Source: Armatimonadetes bacterium Uphvl-Ar1 (GTDB lineage: Bacteria; Armatimonadota; Fimbriimonadia; Fimbriimonadales; Fimbriimonadaceae). Taken from it: DNA of 64,000 nt. Below are positions 28,766 through 38,354 of the stretch, one piece after another. How positions within the stretch are numbered: position 1 is the first letter of the stretch; each line of letters opens with the position of its first letter. Under the pieces are notes generated by a model. It made no database searches and had not been told where the DNA came from. It saw only the letters and a list, made by a program, of their open reading frames with translations. Location: assembly GCA_002162075.1 (NCBI GenBank), contig CP021423.1:2604001-2668000 (forward strand). The letters run 5' to 3'. Both the position numbers and the translations under genes were made by a program.

Positions 28766-29841
28766 TCTTCCTCGACCTGCCCCGACTGTACCCGGAACAC
28801 TTTCGCTGCTCCAATCAAAGAATCCCCAGCTTGTTCACTTTCTGTACAAGTGATAAAAACCTGCCCACCTGCCCCCATCGCAACCTCAACGAGTGCCTTT
28901 CTGCGCTCCTGATCAAGGTCACTAAAGATATCATCGAGCAGGAGCAACGGTGGAAAACCTAATGTTGCTTGAGCCGCATGCATCACCGCAATCTTGAGAG
29001 AAATGACCGCTGTCCGCTGCTGACCCTGACTCCCAAATAGCCGCACAGACCGACCATCAATTGTCAATTCCAGGTCATCCCGATGCGGTCCAAAGAGCGT
29101 TGCTCCCCGTGCGATCTCACGCCGTCGCTCCATGGCAAACTGAATCGCCAAGTCACCCGGTTCTTTGGTGACATACTCCAAACTCAAAGTCTCGGCTCTC
29201 CCCATGGCCGCGTGAGTCTCCACCGCAAAAGGGCGCAGAGTTTCCAGCCAGCTTGCTCTGATATGCCGCATTTGCTCACCGGCGGCCACCATTTGAACCT
29301 CCCAACTCTCAAAAACTTCGTCGGATACGAACCGCTCCTGAGCCATTTTCAGTAATGCGTTCCGCTGTTGCAAAGCCCGCTTGTAAGCTGAAAAGGCTTT
29401 CAGATAAGCCGGGAAAATCTGGCTCAACTCCGTGTCCAGCATCAGTCGCCGGGCCGCCGGATCACCGGTTGCCAAAGTCAAATCCCCCGACCAAAAAACC
29501 ACACTAGGCAATCGACCAATCAAATCACTTGCCCTCGGCAAACCTGAAGTGTTGATCAGTGCCCGTTTTCTCTTTCCATGCCCCAAATCAACACCCAACT
29601 CAGTTCCGGTGGGGGCCACCTCGCCCCGCACCTGTGCAGATTCCGAGCCATCTTGAATCGCCTCCCCGTCTCGCGATCCCCTCAAGACTTGGCTGGATGA
29701 AAGCAAGTAGATTGACTCCAACAAACTTGTCTTCCCCTGAGCATTCTTCCCCGAAAAAATGTTGATACTCGGAGAAAATTCAAGGCGCATCGTCGCCAAG
29801 TTGCGATACCCCTCAACTCCCAGACTCTCAAGCCAGATCAC
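28762..29841 (-). CDS. recF: DNA replication/repair protein RecF
   Basis: 359 residues. ABC-type ATPase that loads RecA at gaps. Seen: Walker A 'GKNAQGKTSLLE', the RecF start 'WLESLGVEGYRNLATMRLEF', a signature-like 'FGSQGQQRTAVISLKIA' and Walker B 'PLLLLDDIFSDLD'. It is the first gene of the minus-strand unit recF-dciA-comEC. dnaA and dnaN, the usual upstream neighbours, are not present: the gene on the other side of the 237-base gap is an RDD protein. Confidence 0.93.
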   Translation of the reverse strand: MIWLESLGVEGYRNLATMRLEFSPSINIFSGKNAQGKTSLLESIYLLSSSQVLRGSRDGEAIQDGSESAQVRGEVAPTGTELGVDLGHGKRKRALINTSGLPRASDLIGRLPSVVFWSGDLTLATGDPAARRLMLDTELSQIFPAYLKAFSAYKRALQQRNALLKMAQERFVSDEVFESWEVQMVAAGEQMRHIRASWLETLRPFAVETHAAMGRAETLSLEYVTKEPGDLAIQFAMERRREIARGATLFGPHRDDLELTIDGRSVRLFGSQGQQRTAVISLKIAVMHAAQATLGFPPLLLLDDIFSDLDQERRKALVEVAMGAGGQVFITCTESEQAGDSLIGAAKVFRVQSGQVEEE

Positions 29842-30078
29842 TGGGCTTTCCCCATCCTAGTTTTAAAACAACTCTCTTGATAACAAAATAAACTAATTAT
29901 TGTAGAGAGTGGAAACTGGCAGAAAACTCTCACAAACCGCTTTAAGTTTTGAATCCAAATGAACCCAAGTAGTGCACGTAGATTGACCTCGAAAAACCCT
30001 GGTGAAAAAGAGGGGAAAAGAACCCGGCTTTTCCCCCATCCATTTCCTCCCCTGCCAATCCCCATCTTTTCTCCAGTT
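29842..30078. other. Intergenic region upstream of recF
   Basis: 237 bases, A+T-rich near recF, with an inverted repeat ACTCTCT ... AGAGAGT around 29870-29910 and a purine stretch near 30009-30022. A single TTTTACACA (around 30075) fits the relaxed DnaA-box pattern. I see no cluster of DnaA boxes, no tRNA and no convincing small gene. It probably holds the recF promoter. Confidence 0.5.
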
Positions 30079-30834
30079 TTACACAAGGTTTTTCATCCGT
30101 CCAAATTTCATGACCACCGCCTCCATTTGGTAGATCGGATGCACATTCGGCAATGGGGAAATGTGCTGCCGCTCACGGAACGGTTCCCAAATTGAAACGA
30201 TGCTTTTGTGTTGTTCATCAATCGGCAAAAAGGGAAAACGATCGCATAGCCGCTTAATCGCCTGATACTCCGGAACGGTCATTCCTGCCAACTCACCTAC
30301 CGAATACTCCAGAGGATGAATCCCTACTTTGTACGGGGCAGGGGTGAATCCCTGTAACACTTCATTTGCCTGGACCACCACTGTCCCCGAAATAATGTCG
30401 CCCAACCGCTGGGATCGCTCATTCAAAAACATCGTCACAAAGCCCACCCCATAAAATCCCGGAACGAAATCCGCGACCCGAAGAATATTTCGGAAAAACG
30501 CTGCTCTCCATCCCACTGGAGTTCCATCAACATGGACAACCTGGATACGTACCATCCGTTTGCCGAGGGTCTGACCTTGCCAAAGTGCTTCGCAGATAAT
30601 GAAGTAAGCAAAGATTCCGAAGGTAAAAAAGACCGCCGCCACAAGTGCAATCAAACCTGGCGTGATAATCATCCCCGCAATTCCGAGGAGTAATCCAAAA
30701 ATCATATAAACCACACCAACAATAAGAAGGTCAACAAGATGCGCCCCTATCCGCGCCCCATATCCCGCATGCTGATATGAAATCACGACCTTTTCCGGCG
30801 TCAGCACCAAATACCGATCGTTCACAAGTATCAT
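30079..30834 (-). CDS. RDD-family membrane protein
   Basis: 251 residues from ATG 30834 ('MILVNDRYLVLTPEKVVISY'); an ATG at 30855 with GGGAGG upstream would add seven residues. The RDD domain is clear: 'AGYGARIGAHLVDLLIVGVV', 'QGQTLGKRMVRIQVV', 'RVADFVPGFYGVGF', with about three membrane helices. A soluble C-terminal tail of about 100 residues follows. RDD proteins are poorly understood; some act as Na+/H+ antiporters. It is divergent from the DUF58 gene, whose start lies in the same CATG. RDD and DUF58 genes are frequent neighbours. Confidence 0.82.
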   Translation of the reverse strand: MILVNDRYLVLTPEKVVISYQHAGYGARIGAHLVDLLIVGVVYMIFGLLLGIAGMIITPGLIALVAAVFFTFGIFAYFIICEALWQGQTLGKRMVRIQVVHVDGTPVGWRAAFFRNILRVADFVPGFYGVGFVTMFLNERSQRLGDIISGTVVVQANEVLQGFTPAPYKVGIHPLEYSVGELAGMTVPEYQAIKRLCDRFPFLPIDEQHKSIVSIWEPFRERQHISPLPNVHPIYQMEAVVMKFGRMKNLV

Positions 30835-30853
30835 CGTACCTGGCAGACCCCGC

Positions 30854-32164
30854 ATGATCCTCCCGACCACCCGCCTCTGGATCGCATTTGGCCTGGGCAT
30901 TCTCATTGCTCTCGGTGGCATGGTCGCGCCTGGATTAGAGCAATTTGTCCTTCCATATAATATCTTTCTCGTAATCTTGTGGTACCTCACCGGACGCCTC
31001 GCCAAAAAGTGGGATGTCGTCCGCATCACACGACAAACTGACCCCGTCCTCAGTGTCCGTGTCAAAAACACAATCACTCTCAATGTCGAAAATAATCTCC
31101 AAATTCCCATTACGATCCAAATCCGCGATGAAGTCCCCGAAAACTCAATCGCCGAAGGCAACGAGTTCCGCCTGAAACTCTCCGGGCGGAGCAAGAAATC
31201 CCATTCGTACAGACTCACCCCAACATCCCGCGGAGAATGGGAATTCCGAGGAACATACATTCGCTATCCGGCCCTCCTTGGGCTCGCGCAGATCGAAAAA
31301 CAAATTCTCCCGCCTAATCCCGTTCGCATCTATCCCAATGTCAAAGCAATTGAAGAATTTGAGCTACTCAAACAATCCGGACACCTCAACCACTTAGGAA
31401 TGCGCCAATCCCGTCAAAAGGGACTCGGAATGGAGTTCGAATCATTGCGCGACTACAACGATGACGACTTCCGGAAAATTGACTGGAAGGCATCCGCCCG
31501 TCGGAACAAACTTGTCGTTCGTAACTTTGAGCAAGAAACAAACCAAGGCGTTGTTGTCTGTGTTGACGTCGGGCGACACATGCTCGGCGAAGTAGAAGGT
31601 GTCCGCAAGTTAGACCACTGTCTCGATACCGCACTCCTGTTCATCCACGCCGCGCAACGCGCGGGGGATCAAGTCGGGTTGATGCTTTTTGATGACTCCG
31701 TCCAAAACTATATCGCTCCTCGGAGGGGCAAAGCCCAAGTCGCCCGAGTTTTAGAAGCGCTTTACGACGCTCAGGCCCAACCGGTACAGCCAAACTACAA
31801 CGCTGCATTTAGCTTTCTCGCTACCCGATGGAAAAAGCGTTCACTGGTCGTAATTTTTACCGATGCCGAAAACGCAGACCAAGCCGCCGTATTGACAACC
31901 GCATTGGCCCAAATCCGTCGTCGCCACCTCGTCTACGTTGTGCGTGTCTCAGATCCCAAACTCCGAGAATTCCTCAACGCCGAAGTCACTGGTGAACAAG
32001 AACTGTTCGATCAAGCCGCTGCCCTTTGGTACATCGGCGACCGCAAGCGTGCCGAAATAGCTCTTCGAAACGCGGGAATCAATAGTCTCGAAGCTGAACC
32101 CCAAGATCTCGCTCGCCAACTTGTGACCGCATATCTCCGGGTGAAGCGATTGAGCTTGATCTGA
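30854..32164 (+). CDS. DUF58-domain protein (MoxR-associated type)
   Basis: 436 residues. Two membrane helices at the N-terminus (about residues 8-50), a beta-rich region, then the DUF58 signature 'LRDYNDDDFRKIDWKASARR' and a von Willebrand A-like fold ('GVVVCVDVGRHMLGE', 'RSLVVIFTDAEN'). DUF58 proteins usually work with a MoxR AAA+ ATPase in envelope or chaperone functions, but no moxR is present here. Its tail ends four bases before the convergent gene at 32168. Confidence 0.85.
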   Translation: MILPTTRLWIAFGLGILIALGGMVAPGLEQFVLPYNIFLVILWYLTGRLAKKWDVVRITRQTDPVLSVRVKNTITLNVENNLQIPITIQIRDEVPENSIAEGNEFRLKLSGRSKKSHSYRLTPTSRGEWEFRGTYIRYPALLGLAQIEKQILPPNPVRIYPNVKAIEEFELLKQSGHLNHLGMRQSRQKGLGMEFESLRDYNDDDFRKIDWKASARRNKLVVRNFEQETNQGVVVCVDVGRHMLGEVEGVRKLDHCLDTALLFIHAAQRAGDQVGLMLFDDSVQNYIAPRRGKAQVARVLEALYDAQAQPVQPNYNAAFSFLATRWKKRSLVVIFTDAENADQAAVLTTALAQIRRRHLVYVVRVSDPKLREFLNAEVTGEQELFDQAAALWYIGDRKRAEIALRNAGINSLEAEPQDLARQLVTAYLRVKRLSLI

Positions 32165-32167
32165 CTT

Positions 32168-33433
32168 TTACTCCCAACTCTCTGGCCCATAAGCCGTAAC
32201 ATCGGGATGCCGAATGACAATCCCAACCGACAGCCCTTGACGCATGAGATCGCGAACGGCAAGGTGATTCTCTATCGCGGCTTGGTCCGGCGTTTGGTGC
32301 TCACCATGTCCCACTTGGCTGCACCGACTCGGCAAGGCTCCCTTCAGATCAATGACTTGGATTCCCAATCGCTTCCAGTTGACAAGAACGTTTTGCCGCC
32401 AAAACACTCCCGCAAACGAATGCCAACACACCGGTGTTCCCGATCCACCAACGCGATCGGCAAGCTCACCCGGTATGTCCGATAGGTCAACCTCCGCACC
32501 AAGGACAAGGCCAGACGCCTTCGCTGCATCCATGACCAATCGAACGGCATCAAAGTCTCCTTGCCCAGGGGCCGACCAAGGAATTTTCGCTTCAGCCGGA
32601 ATCAAGACCACTTCGCCGCGCTTCAGCTTCAGTCCGCTCACGTTTTTCGCTTCCGCTGGCCAACTTCCAAGAGTTTGGCCCTGTAACCCCGACCACGGCA
32701 TAAGTGAACTTAAAGCTTGCATTCGCCCAGAAACGACCAATTTCCCAGACCCATCCACCCGAAACCAACCATCCGGTAACTCGACCACCCGGTTGGGCCG
32801 CAACGACCAATTGAGTTGATCTCTCGTGAACACTCCACTCGGATAGCCCGAATCACCTTGATTGATCGCTGAGATACGCACTGGAAAATTGCTGCCGTTT
32901 CTTACCGTGACTTTCTGGCAAACCTGCGGCTCACGATCCACCATTTGATAAGTGACTTCAATCATCAACCCCGAATAGTCGCGGCTTGCCCACATGAATC
33001 GCACTCCCATTCCCCGCGGGGGCCAAACATAATTCGTTTGCGGAATTTGCCGCACATCAAATGGTTTGGCGAAAAGTTGGCCCCTCGCTCCTACTCGTAT
33101 CCAGCGAGGGTTTTCCGCACCAATGGCAAACTTCTCACCGTTCAACACCAGTTTGAGCGGTGGCAATCCAACTCCCTCTTTCCCGCTCGCTTTCCTGTGA
33201 AAGAAAATGGGCTTACCAAAGTCCTGCAAACTCATCCGAAATTGGACTACCCCATTGTCCAAAGCAACTTCGTCGTCAGATCCTCCGCGAAAAACCTTTG
33301 CCAGAGATTTAGCTTTGAGGGAGTCTGCGTCCGCCTGAGTAATCACCGGCGCCGAGCTCACGGCGGGATACAGTTCAAACGACTTTGCGAAATCCTGCCC
33401 ATTCATCCCAAGAGCCAAAAAAACCGGAACCAT
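32168..33433 (-). CDS. Conserved protein, weak resemblance to alpha-galactosidase-like (GH27/36) proteins
   Basis: 421 residues from ATG 33433, chosen because AAAGGAGG lies two bases upstream; a longer frame to 33547 has no ribosome site and would run into fadD. The first half is beta-rich ('YSGLMIEVTYQMVDREPQVC', 'QKVTVRNGSNFPVRI'), like the N-terminal supersandwich of GH36 enzymes or aldose-mutarotase-like folds. The second half looks alpha/beta ('ASGLVLGAEVDLSDIP', 'RLGIQVIDLKG'). I see no clear catalytic Asp pair in the family's motifs. Function unproven; treat as hypothetical. Confidence 0.5.
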   Translation of the reverse strand: MVPVFLALGMNGQDFAKSFELYPAVSSAPVITQADADSLKAKSLAKVFRGGSDDEVALDNGVVQFRMSLQDFGKPIFFHRKASGKEGVGLPPLKLVLNGEKFAIGAENPRWIRVGARGQLFAKPFDVRQIPQTNYVWPPRGMGVRFMWASRDYSGLMIEVTYQMVDREPQVCQKVTVRNGSNFPVRISAINQGDSGYPSGVFTRDQLNWSLRPNRVVELPDGWFRVDGSGKLVVSGRMQALSSLMPWSGLQGQTLGSWPAEAKNVSGLKLKRGEVVLIPAEAKIPWSAPGQGDFDAVRLVMDAAKASGLVLGAEVDLSDIPGELADRVGGSGTPVCWHSFAGVFWRQNVLVNWKRLGIQVIDLKGALPSRCSQVGHGEHQTPDQAAIENHLAVRDLMRQGLSVGIVIRHPDVTAYGPESWE

Positions 33434-33536
33434 CGCCTCCTTTGACGCACGAACTCCCTCAATCGTCAATCTATCCCCAAATTTTTGTCTTACTTGGCAC
33501 CATAACCATAACCAAAACGTACAATAACGAAAGTTT

Positions 33537-35258
33537 ATGTCCAACATTCAACCGGCAAAGTCGCTGGCGGCCCAACTCCAACTCTCCGTCCAGAAATTCC
33601 CGTCCAAAGTTAGTCATATGGTGCCCAGCGGCAAGGAGTTCAGGTCTTTCACTTATTCTGAATTCGAACAACTTGTCTTTGAACGGGCACAGGCGATCCA
33701 GGCCCTCGGGGCCGAGCGCGGAGACCGGGTCGCCATCATCGGAGAAACATCATTCGATTGGGCTCTCGCCGATTGGGCATGCCAAATGCTCGGAATTACG
33801 AGCGTCCCCATCTACCCAACGCTGCCTCCAGACCAAGCCCAGTACATCGCCAATGACGCGCAGGTTAAATTTGCCCTCTGTAGTGATAAGAAGCAAGCAA
33901 GCAAGCTCGAATGTCCAACCTACGTCTGGAATGAAGGAGAAGGTGACTTTTATCCCGCTTATGCCTCTGGGAGTACCCTAACTCGAGAGCAAATCAACCA
34001 GCTAGCGGAGGATATTCAACCATCAGAACTGGCCACTTTGATCTACACGAGCGGAACAACTGGTCAACCCAAAGGTGTCATGTTGACCCAACTCAACTTC
34101 ACTCACATGAACGCTCATGTCACCGAATCGCTCCCTCTCAGTGAAACCGATATCTTCCTGAGTTGGCTACCCCTCGCCCACGTTTTTGAGCGGTATGCCG
34201 GACACTTTGTCCCTGTGAGCTTAGGCGCAACCATCGCCTATGCAAATGGCCTCACCACCATTGGCAGTGACATGGCGAAAGTCAAACCCACCGTCGTCCT
34301 CTGTGTTCCTCGATTCCTCGAGAGCATGCGGGCGAAAATCCTCGACGGTGTTGCCAAAGCTCCCCCAATCCGCCAAAAACTGTTCCAACTCGCCCTGAGC
34401 CAAGGCACCGCCAAAAACCAGGGCAAACCAGCCCCTTTGGCTGGATTGCTTGACAAAATTGTGGGTTCAAAAATTCGCGAAAGAACGGGCGGAAGCCTCA
34501 GATTCTTTGTAAGCGGCGGTGCCGCCCTTCCCCCGCACACGAGTGAATTTTTCCGCGCCTTAAACGTCGAAGTTCTCCAAGGTTACGGACTCACCGAAAC
34601 CACTGCTGCAAGTTCCGTCAATCTTCCTGGTGCAAACAAACCTTGGACAGTCGGTCGCCCCATCTCGGGTGTGGAAATGACAATTGCAACAGATGGTGAA
34701 ATTCTTATCCGAGGGAATTCCGTCATGGCCGGGTATTACAACCTCCCGGAAGCAACCAAGGAAGCTATCGACGCCGAAGGCTGGTTCCACACCGGCGATA
34801 TCGGAGAATGGGAGGGAGAATTTATCAAAATCACGGATCGGAAGAAAGATCTTCTTGTCCTCGGCAACGGCAAGAATGTCGCCCCCCAACCCGTCGAAAA
34901 CAAACTCAAAGAGAGCGAATTCATCGCCGAAGCCATGCTCCTTGGCGATGGAATGGAGCACTGCGTGGCTCTCATTATTCCGGAATTTGATCGAATTCAA
35001 ACTTGGCTTAAATCACAGGGCGTCACCGAGACCGACACCGCCAAGATTGTCGAGCGGGAAGATGTCCGTAACCTTATCCGGGCCGAAATAGAAAAAACAA
35101 ACAAAACCGTCGCCGACTACGAGCGTGTTCGCCGACACGTTCTCGTGCCAAAAGCATTTAGCGTAGACGACGGTGAACTCACCCCGAGCATGAAAGTCCG
35201 CCGAAAAGTTGTCAAGGAAAAATACGCCGACCTGATTGACTCCATGCGGAAAAAGTAA
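33537..35258 (+). CDS. AMP-forming long-chain acyl-CoA synthetase
   Basis: 573 residues of the ANL adenylating superfamily. Seen: P-loop 'LIYTSGTTGQPKGVML', 'GYGLTETTAASSVN', 'GWFHTGDIGEWEG', 'ITDRKKDLLVLGNGKNVAPQ' and the C-terminal lysine region 'LTPSMKVRRKVV'. The layout, with 'SWLPLAHVFER', is that of FadD-like fatty-acid ligases, which activate fatty acids with ATP and CoA. ATG start at 33537. It ends one base before convergent ribE. Confidence 0.9.
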   Translation: MSNIQPAKSLAAQLQLSVQKFPSKVSHMVPSGKEFRSFTYSEFEQLVFERAQAIQALGAERGDRVAIIGETSFDWALADWACQMLGITSVPIYPTLPPDQAQYIANDAQVKFALCSDKKQASKLECPTYVWNEGEGDFYPAYASGSTLTREQINQLAEDIQPSELATLIYTSGTTGQPKGVMLTQLNFTHMNAHVTESLPLSETDIFLSWLPLAHVFERYAGHFVPVSLGATIAYANGLTTIGSDMAKVKPTVVLCVPRFLESMRAKILDGVAKAPPIRQKLFQLALSQGTAKNQGKPAPLAGLLDKIVGSKIRERTGGSLRFFVSGGAALPPHTSEFFRALNVEVLQGYGLTETTAASSVNLPGANKPWTVGRPISGVEMTIATDGEILIRGNSVMAGYYNLPEATKEAIDAEGWFHTGDIGEWEGEFIKITDRKKDLLVLGNGKNVAPQPVENKLKESEFIAEAMLLGDGMEHCVALIIPEFDRIQTWLKSQGVTETDTAKIVEREDVRNLIRAEIEKTNKTVADYERVRRHVLVPKAFSVDDGELTPSMKVRRKVVKEKYADLIDSMRKK

Positions 35259-35259
35259 C

Positions 35260-35838
35260 TCAGCTTCGTGCGCTCAAGAGTTTTTCGACGTGCTTGGCGA
35301 GCACGTCAAATTCAACGTTCACTCTCGATCCTACCGAGAGTGATCCAAGCGTAGTCACATCAAACGTGTGAGGGATAACCGCAACTTCAAACTGACCCGC
35401 CTGTGGTGAAACCACCGTCAAAGAAACCCCCTGAATCGTCACCGAACCCTTATCAATCAAATATCGATCTCCATCGATCCCCACTTCAAAGCGAAATGTC
35501 CAACTCCCCGCCAACTCTTCAATTCCGATGACCGAGCCCACTTGATCAACATGCCCTTGAACAATATGCCCCCCGAAACGATCCATCGGTCGCATCGCGC
35601 GTTCCCAATTGACTCGGTCTCCAACCACAAGATCACCTAACGAAGTCCGGGCAAATGTCTCTTCTGAAACATCAAATCCGACCGCATCACCGCAAGAAAT
35701 CACTGTCAAACACACACCGTTAATTGCAACACTTTCCCCGAGTTCCAGCGGACTGTCGAGCTCCGGAACAGACACCTTGAGCCGCATCCCTTCACGCTCC
35801 ACAACTGCTGGGCACGCCTGAACCAATCCCGTAAACAT
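35260..35838 (-). CDS. ribE: Riboflavin synthase (alpha chain)
   Basis: 192 residues. Converts two lumazines to riboflavin. Starts 'MFTGLV' at 35838 with AGGAG four bases upstream; the longer frame to 35922 is not needed. Two similar half-domains: 'GESVAINGVCLTV' in the first and 'KGSVTIQGVSLTVV' in the second, joined by 'DRFGGHIVQGHVD'. The gene stands alone: no ribD, ribBA or ribH nearby, and no FMN riboswitch motifs upstream. Confidence 0.93.
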   Translation of the reverse strand: MFTGLVQACPAVVEREGMRLKVSVPELDSPLELGESVAINGVCLTVISCGDAVGFDVSEETFARTSLGDLVVGDRVNWERAMRPMDRFGGHIVQGHVDQVGSVIGIEELAGSWTFRFEVGIDGDRYLIDKGSVTIQGVSLTVVSPQAGQFEVAVIPHTFDVTTLGSLSVGSRVNVEFDVLAKHVEKLLSARS

Positions 35839-35972
35839 CGCTCCTATTCTAACGGCTATTTCAACCGTGCCAATTCGATCATCTCCAAAAATCCTAGCAA
35901 CTGTTCGGATAACCCCCCGCAAGTTTCAGGCCAATCATCATCCCCAGGCCCCCCAGGAAGGGGAGACGAATC

Positions 35973-37358
35973 ATGCGTAACGGACTACGACAAAGAACTG
36001 GCACTCGGCAAAGCCAAACCCAAAGGGTTGACCCCAAGGTCGTCCTCGGAAGCCATATGCTCCAGCTATCGGGAATTGAACTCGAACAGCTCATCCAATC
36101 CGAACTCATGGAAAACCCAGCCCTTGAACGGATGGATGATTTTGAGGACTCCATTAGCATCGAAGAGATTCTTCAGTCTGTTGCCCCCCAAGAACTGAAA
36201 CCTGGAAGCACCGACCGTGAAGTGCAACGGAGCCTCCCCAATGACTCCCCCGATGTGGACTGGCTCGATCTCGCTTCGTCCAACGATTCGCTCTGGGACC
36301 ACCTCCTTGGCCAAATGCGTGTCCAAGTCGAAGAACACCAGCAAGACTTGGTGACCTACTTTGTTGGTTCCGTAAATGACAGAGGCTATCTCACTTGCAC
36401 CGTGGAAGATGCCGCCCTAGACTGCCAAACGAGCCTTGAAGAAGCCGAAGCCGTTCTCGAAAAGCTCCGCACTTGTGAGCCCGCCGGTGTTGGTGCTCTT
36501 GATCTCCGCGACTGTCTCACTCTTCAACTCCGTTCCGCCGACACCGATGCTGAAAGACTTGCTCGAATCATCCTTAAAAAGAACTGGGAAGAGCTTGTTG
36601 CCCGAGATAAACGAGCAATCTGCCGCATCTACAGCATCGACGAAAACACTGCCGAAGACGCTTTTGAGGTTATCCTCGGACTCAATCCATTTCCTGGCGA
36701 ATCATTTTCGCGGCACAACTCATCAGGCACTACAAAACATAAAACAATTCCCGCCCAGCCTGACATCATCATCACGCTTGAAGAAGCCGGGTATCTCATT
36801 GAAGTTCCTGGAGCGTCTCCTATCCATCTCCGCGTCAATCCAGAATACGAAAAGCGACAATCCAAGCTCAAAAAAGTACGCCGCGCTGATCCTGCCGAAG
36901 TGCGCCACCTCAACGAATTTGTTGATCGCGCCCACCGTTTCATCGATGCTCTGACTCAGCGTCGTCAACAACTCGCCCGGATCGGCAAATATCTCGTCGA
37001 AAATCAAGGCGGATTCGTCCGAACTGGCGAGTATCGGTTCCTAGTCCCCCTCACCCGGAGCCAAGTCGCCAAAGACCTCAACGTCCACGAGAGCACCATC
37101 AGCCGAGCAACCGCCGGCAAGTTCGTGCAAATCGTCAACGGCGATACGGTTAACTTTGAGGTCTTCTTCAAGCCAGCTCTTCGAATCCAAAAAATGATCG
37201 AAGAAATTTTGGAATCCGAGAATCCTTCGAGCCCCCTCAGTGATGAACGTATCGCTCAAATGCTCGAAGATAAAGGGGTTTCGGTTGCTCGGCGGACGGT
37301 CAACAAGTACCGCGACCGCACCAAACTCCTCAGTAGCCGCCTTCGTCGCTCCGGGTGA
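35973..37358 (+). CDS. rpoN: RNA polymerase sigma-54 factor RpoN
   Basis: 461 residues. Directs transcription from -24/-12 promoters with AAA+ activators. AAGGGGAG eight bases upstream of ATG 35973 supports the start. Region I has the pattern 'MLQLSGIELEQLIQSELMEN'. The core-binding region includes 'RDCLTLQLR', and the helix-turn-helix is 'LTRSQVAKDLNVHESTISRA'. The RpoN box 'ARRTVNKYR' near the C-terminus has Asn where most have Ala. No activator gene is in the window. Confidence 0.94.
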   Translation: MRNGLRQRTGTRQSQTQRVDPKVVLGSHMLQLSGIELEQLIQSELMENPALERMDDFEDSISIEEILQSVAPQELKPGSTDREVQRSLPNDSPDVDWLDLASSNDSLWDHLLGQMRVQVEEHQQDLVTYFVGSVNDRGYLTCTVEDAALDCQTSLEEAEAVLEKLRTCEPAGVGALDLRDCLTLQLRSADTDAERLARIILKKNWEELVARDKRAICRIYSIDENTAEDAFEVILGLNPFPGESFSRHNSSGTTKHKTIPAQPDIIITLEEAGYLIEVPGASPIHLRVNPEYEKRQSKLKKVRRADPAEVRHLNEFVDRAHRFIDALTQRRQQLARIGKYLVENQGGFVRTGEYRFLVPLTRSQVAKDLNVHESTISRATAGKFVQIVNGDTVNFEVFFKPALRIQKMIEEILESENPSSPLSDERIAQMLEDKGVSVARRTVNKYRDRTKLLSSRLRRSG

Positions 37359-37373
37359 GAGCGTTTGGGGCGC

Positions 37374-38354
37374 CTACCACCGAATCAAGTTAGCGCCCCA
37401 GACCAATCCTGCCCCAAAGCCCACGGTCAAAACGATATCGCCGGGCTTAAGCCGCCCATCCCGCTCCGCTTCAAACAAGGCTAACGGGATCGAGCCCGCC
37501 GAAGTATTCCCGTACTTTTCAATGTTCAAGAAAACCTTGTCCGAATCGAGCCCAATCTTCTTCGCTGCGCTCTCAATAATGCGCACATTCGCTTGGTGGG
37601 GAACAAATAGGGACACATCTTCCGCTGTCATTCCGGCCTTTTCTAGCACCTTGCTGCAAGCGTCACCCAGGGCATTTACGGCAAAACGATATGTCTCGCT
37701 CCCGTTCATATAAAGGTAAGGCGATTCCTGCTCTTCAAGTGGCATAAATGGGGGATATTTCGTGCGACCGCTCAGCATGGAGATGTGGAATCCTCCCGAT
37801 CCATCGCTGAAAAGCACAGTTTCCAAAACCCCGCGGTCTGTGCCCTCGGTTGCCGAAATCACCGCCGCCCCTGCAGCATCTCCAAACAAAACGCAAGTCG
37901 AACGATCCGACCAATCTACATACTTTGTTAAGGTATCAACCCCAACCACCAAAATATGCTTTGCCTGACCAGATCGAATCAATCCGTCTGCGACGGAGAG
38001 ACTGTAAATAAAACCCGCACAGGCTGCTCCAAGGTCAAACGCTGCGCACTGAGCCCCAATCTTGTCTTGAACCAAACAAGCAACTGATGGAAAAACAAAA
38101 TCACCACTTACGGTCGCTACAATGACGAAATCAAGATCCGCCGCCGAGATCCCTGCTGCCGCAATTGCCTCGTTCGCCGCTTTAATCGAAAGATCAGACG
38201 CTAATTCGTCCTCTGCGCACACCCGACGCTCTCGAATCCCCGTTCGAGAATGAATCCACTCATCGTTCGTGTCAACGATCTTTTCCAGATCGAAGTTGGT
38301 CATGATTTTGTTGGGCACTCCATGCCCCATTCCCGTTATTACCGATCGAATCAT
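37374..38354 (-). CDS. fabH: Beta-ketoacyl-ACP synthase III (FabH)
   Basis: 326 residues. Starts fatty-acid synthesis by condensing acetyl-CoA with malonyl-ACP. Catalytic residues are visible: Cys in 'DLGAACAGFIYSL' (about residue 111), His in 'FVPHQANVRI' and Asn in 'EKYGNTSAGSIPLAL'. The start overlaps the plsX stop by four bases, the usual plsX-fabH coupling. Confidence 0.95.
   Translation of the reverse strand: MIRSVITGMGHGVPNKIMTNFDLEKIVDTNDEWIHSRTGIRERRVCAEDELASDLSIKAANEAIAAAGISAADLDFVIVATVSGDFVFPSVACLVQDKIGAQCAAFDLGAACAGFIYSLSVADGLIRSGQAKHILVVGVDTLTKYVDWSDRSTCVLFGDAAGAAVISATEGTDRGVLETVLFSDGSGGFHISMLSGRTKYPPFMPLEEQESPYLYMNGSETYRFAVNALGDACSKVLEKAGMTAEDVSLFVPHQANVRIIESAAKKIGLDSDKVFLNIEKYGNTSAGSIPLALFEAERDGRLKPGDIVLTVGFGAGLVWGANLIRW

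Noticed and set aside
29842-30078. oriC in the gap upstream of recF
   Set aside because: Only one relaxed DnaA-box-like 9-mer is visible, there is no clear unwinding element, and dnaA/dnaN are not adjacent.
35839-35972. FMN riboswitch upstream of ribE
   Set aside because: None of the conserved RFN-element blocks are present, and the gap is shared with the rpoN promoter.
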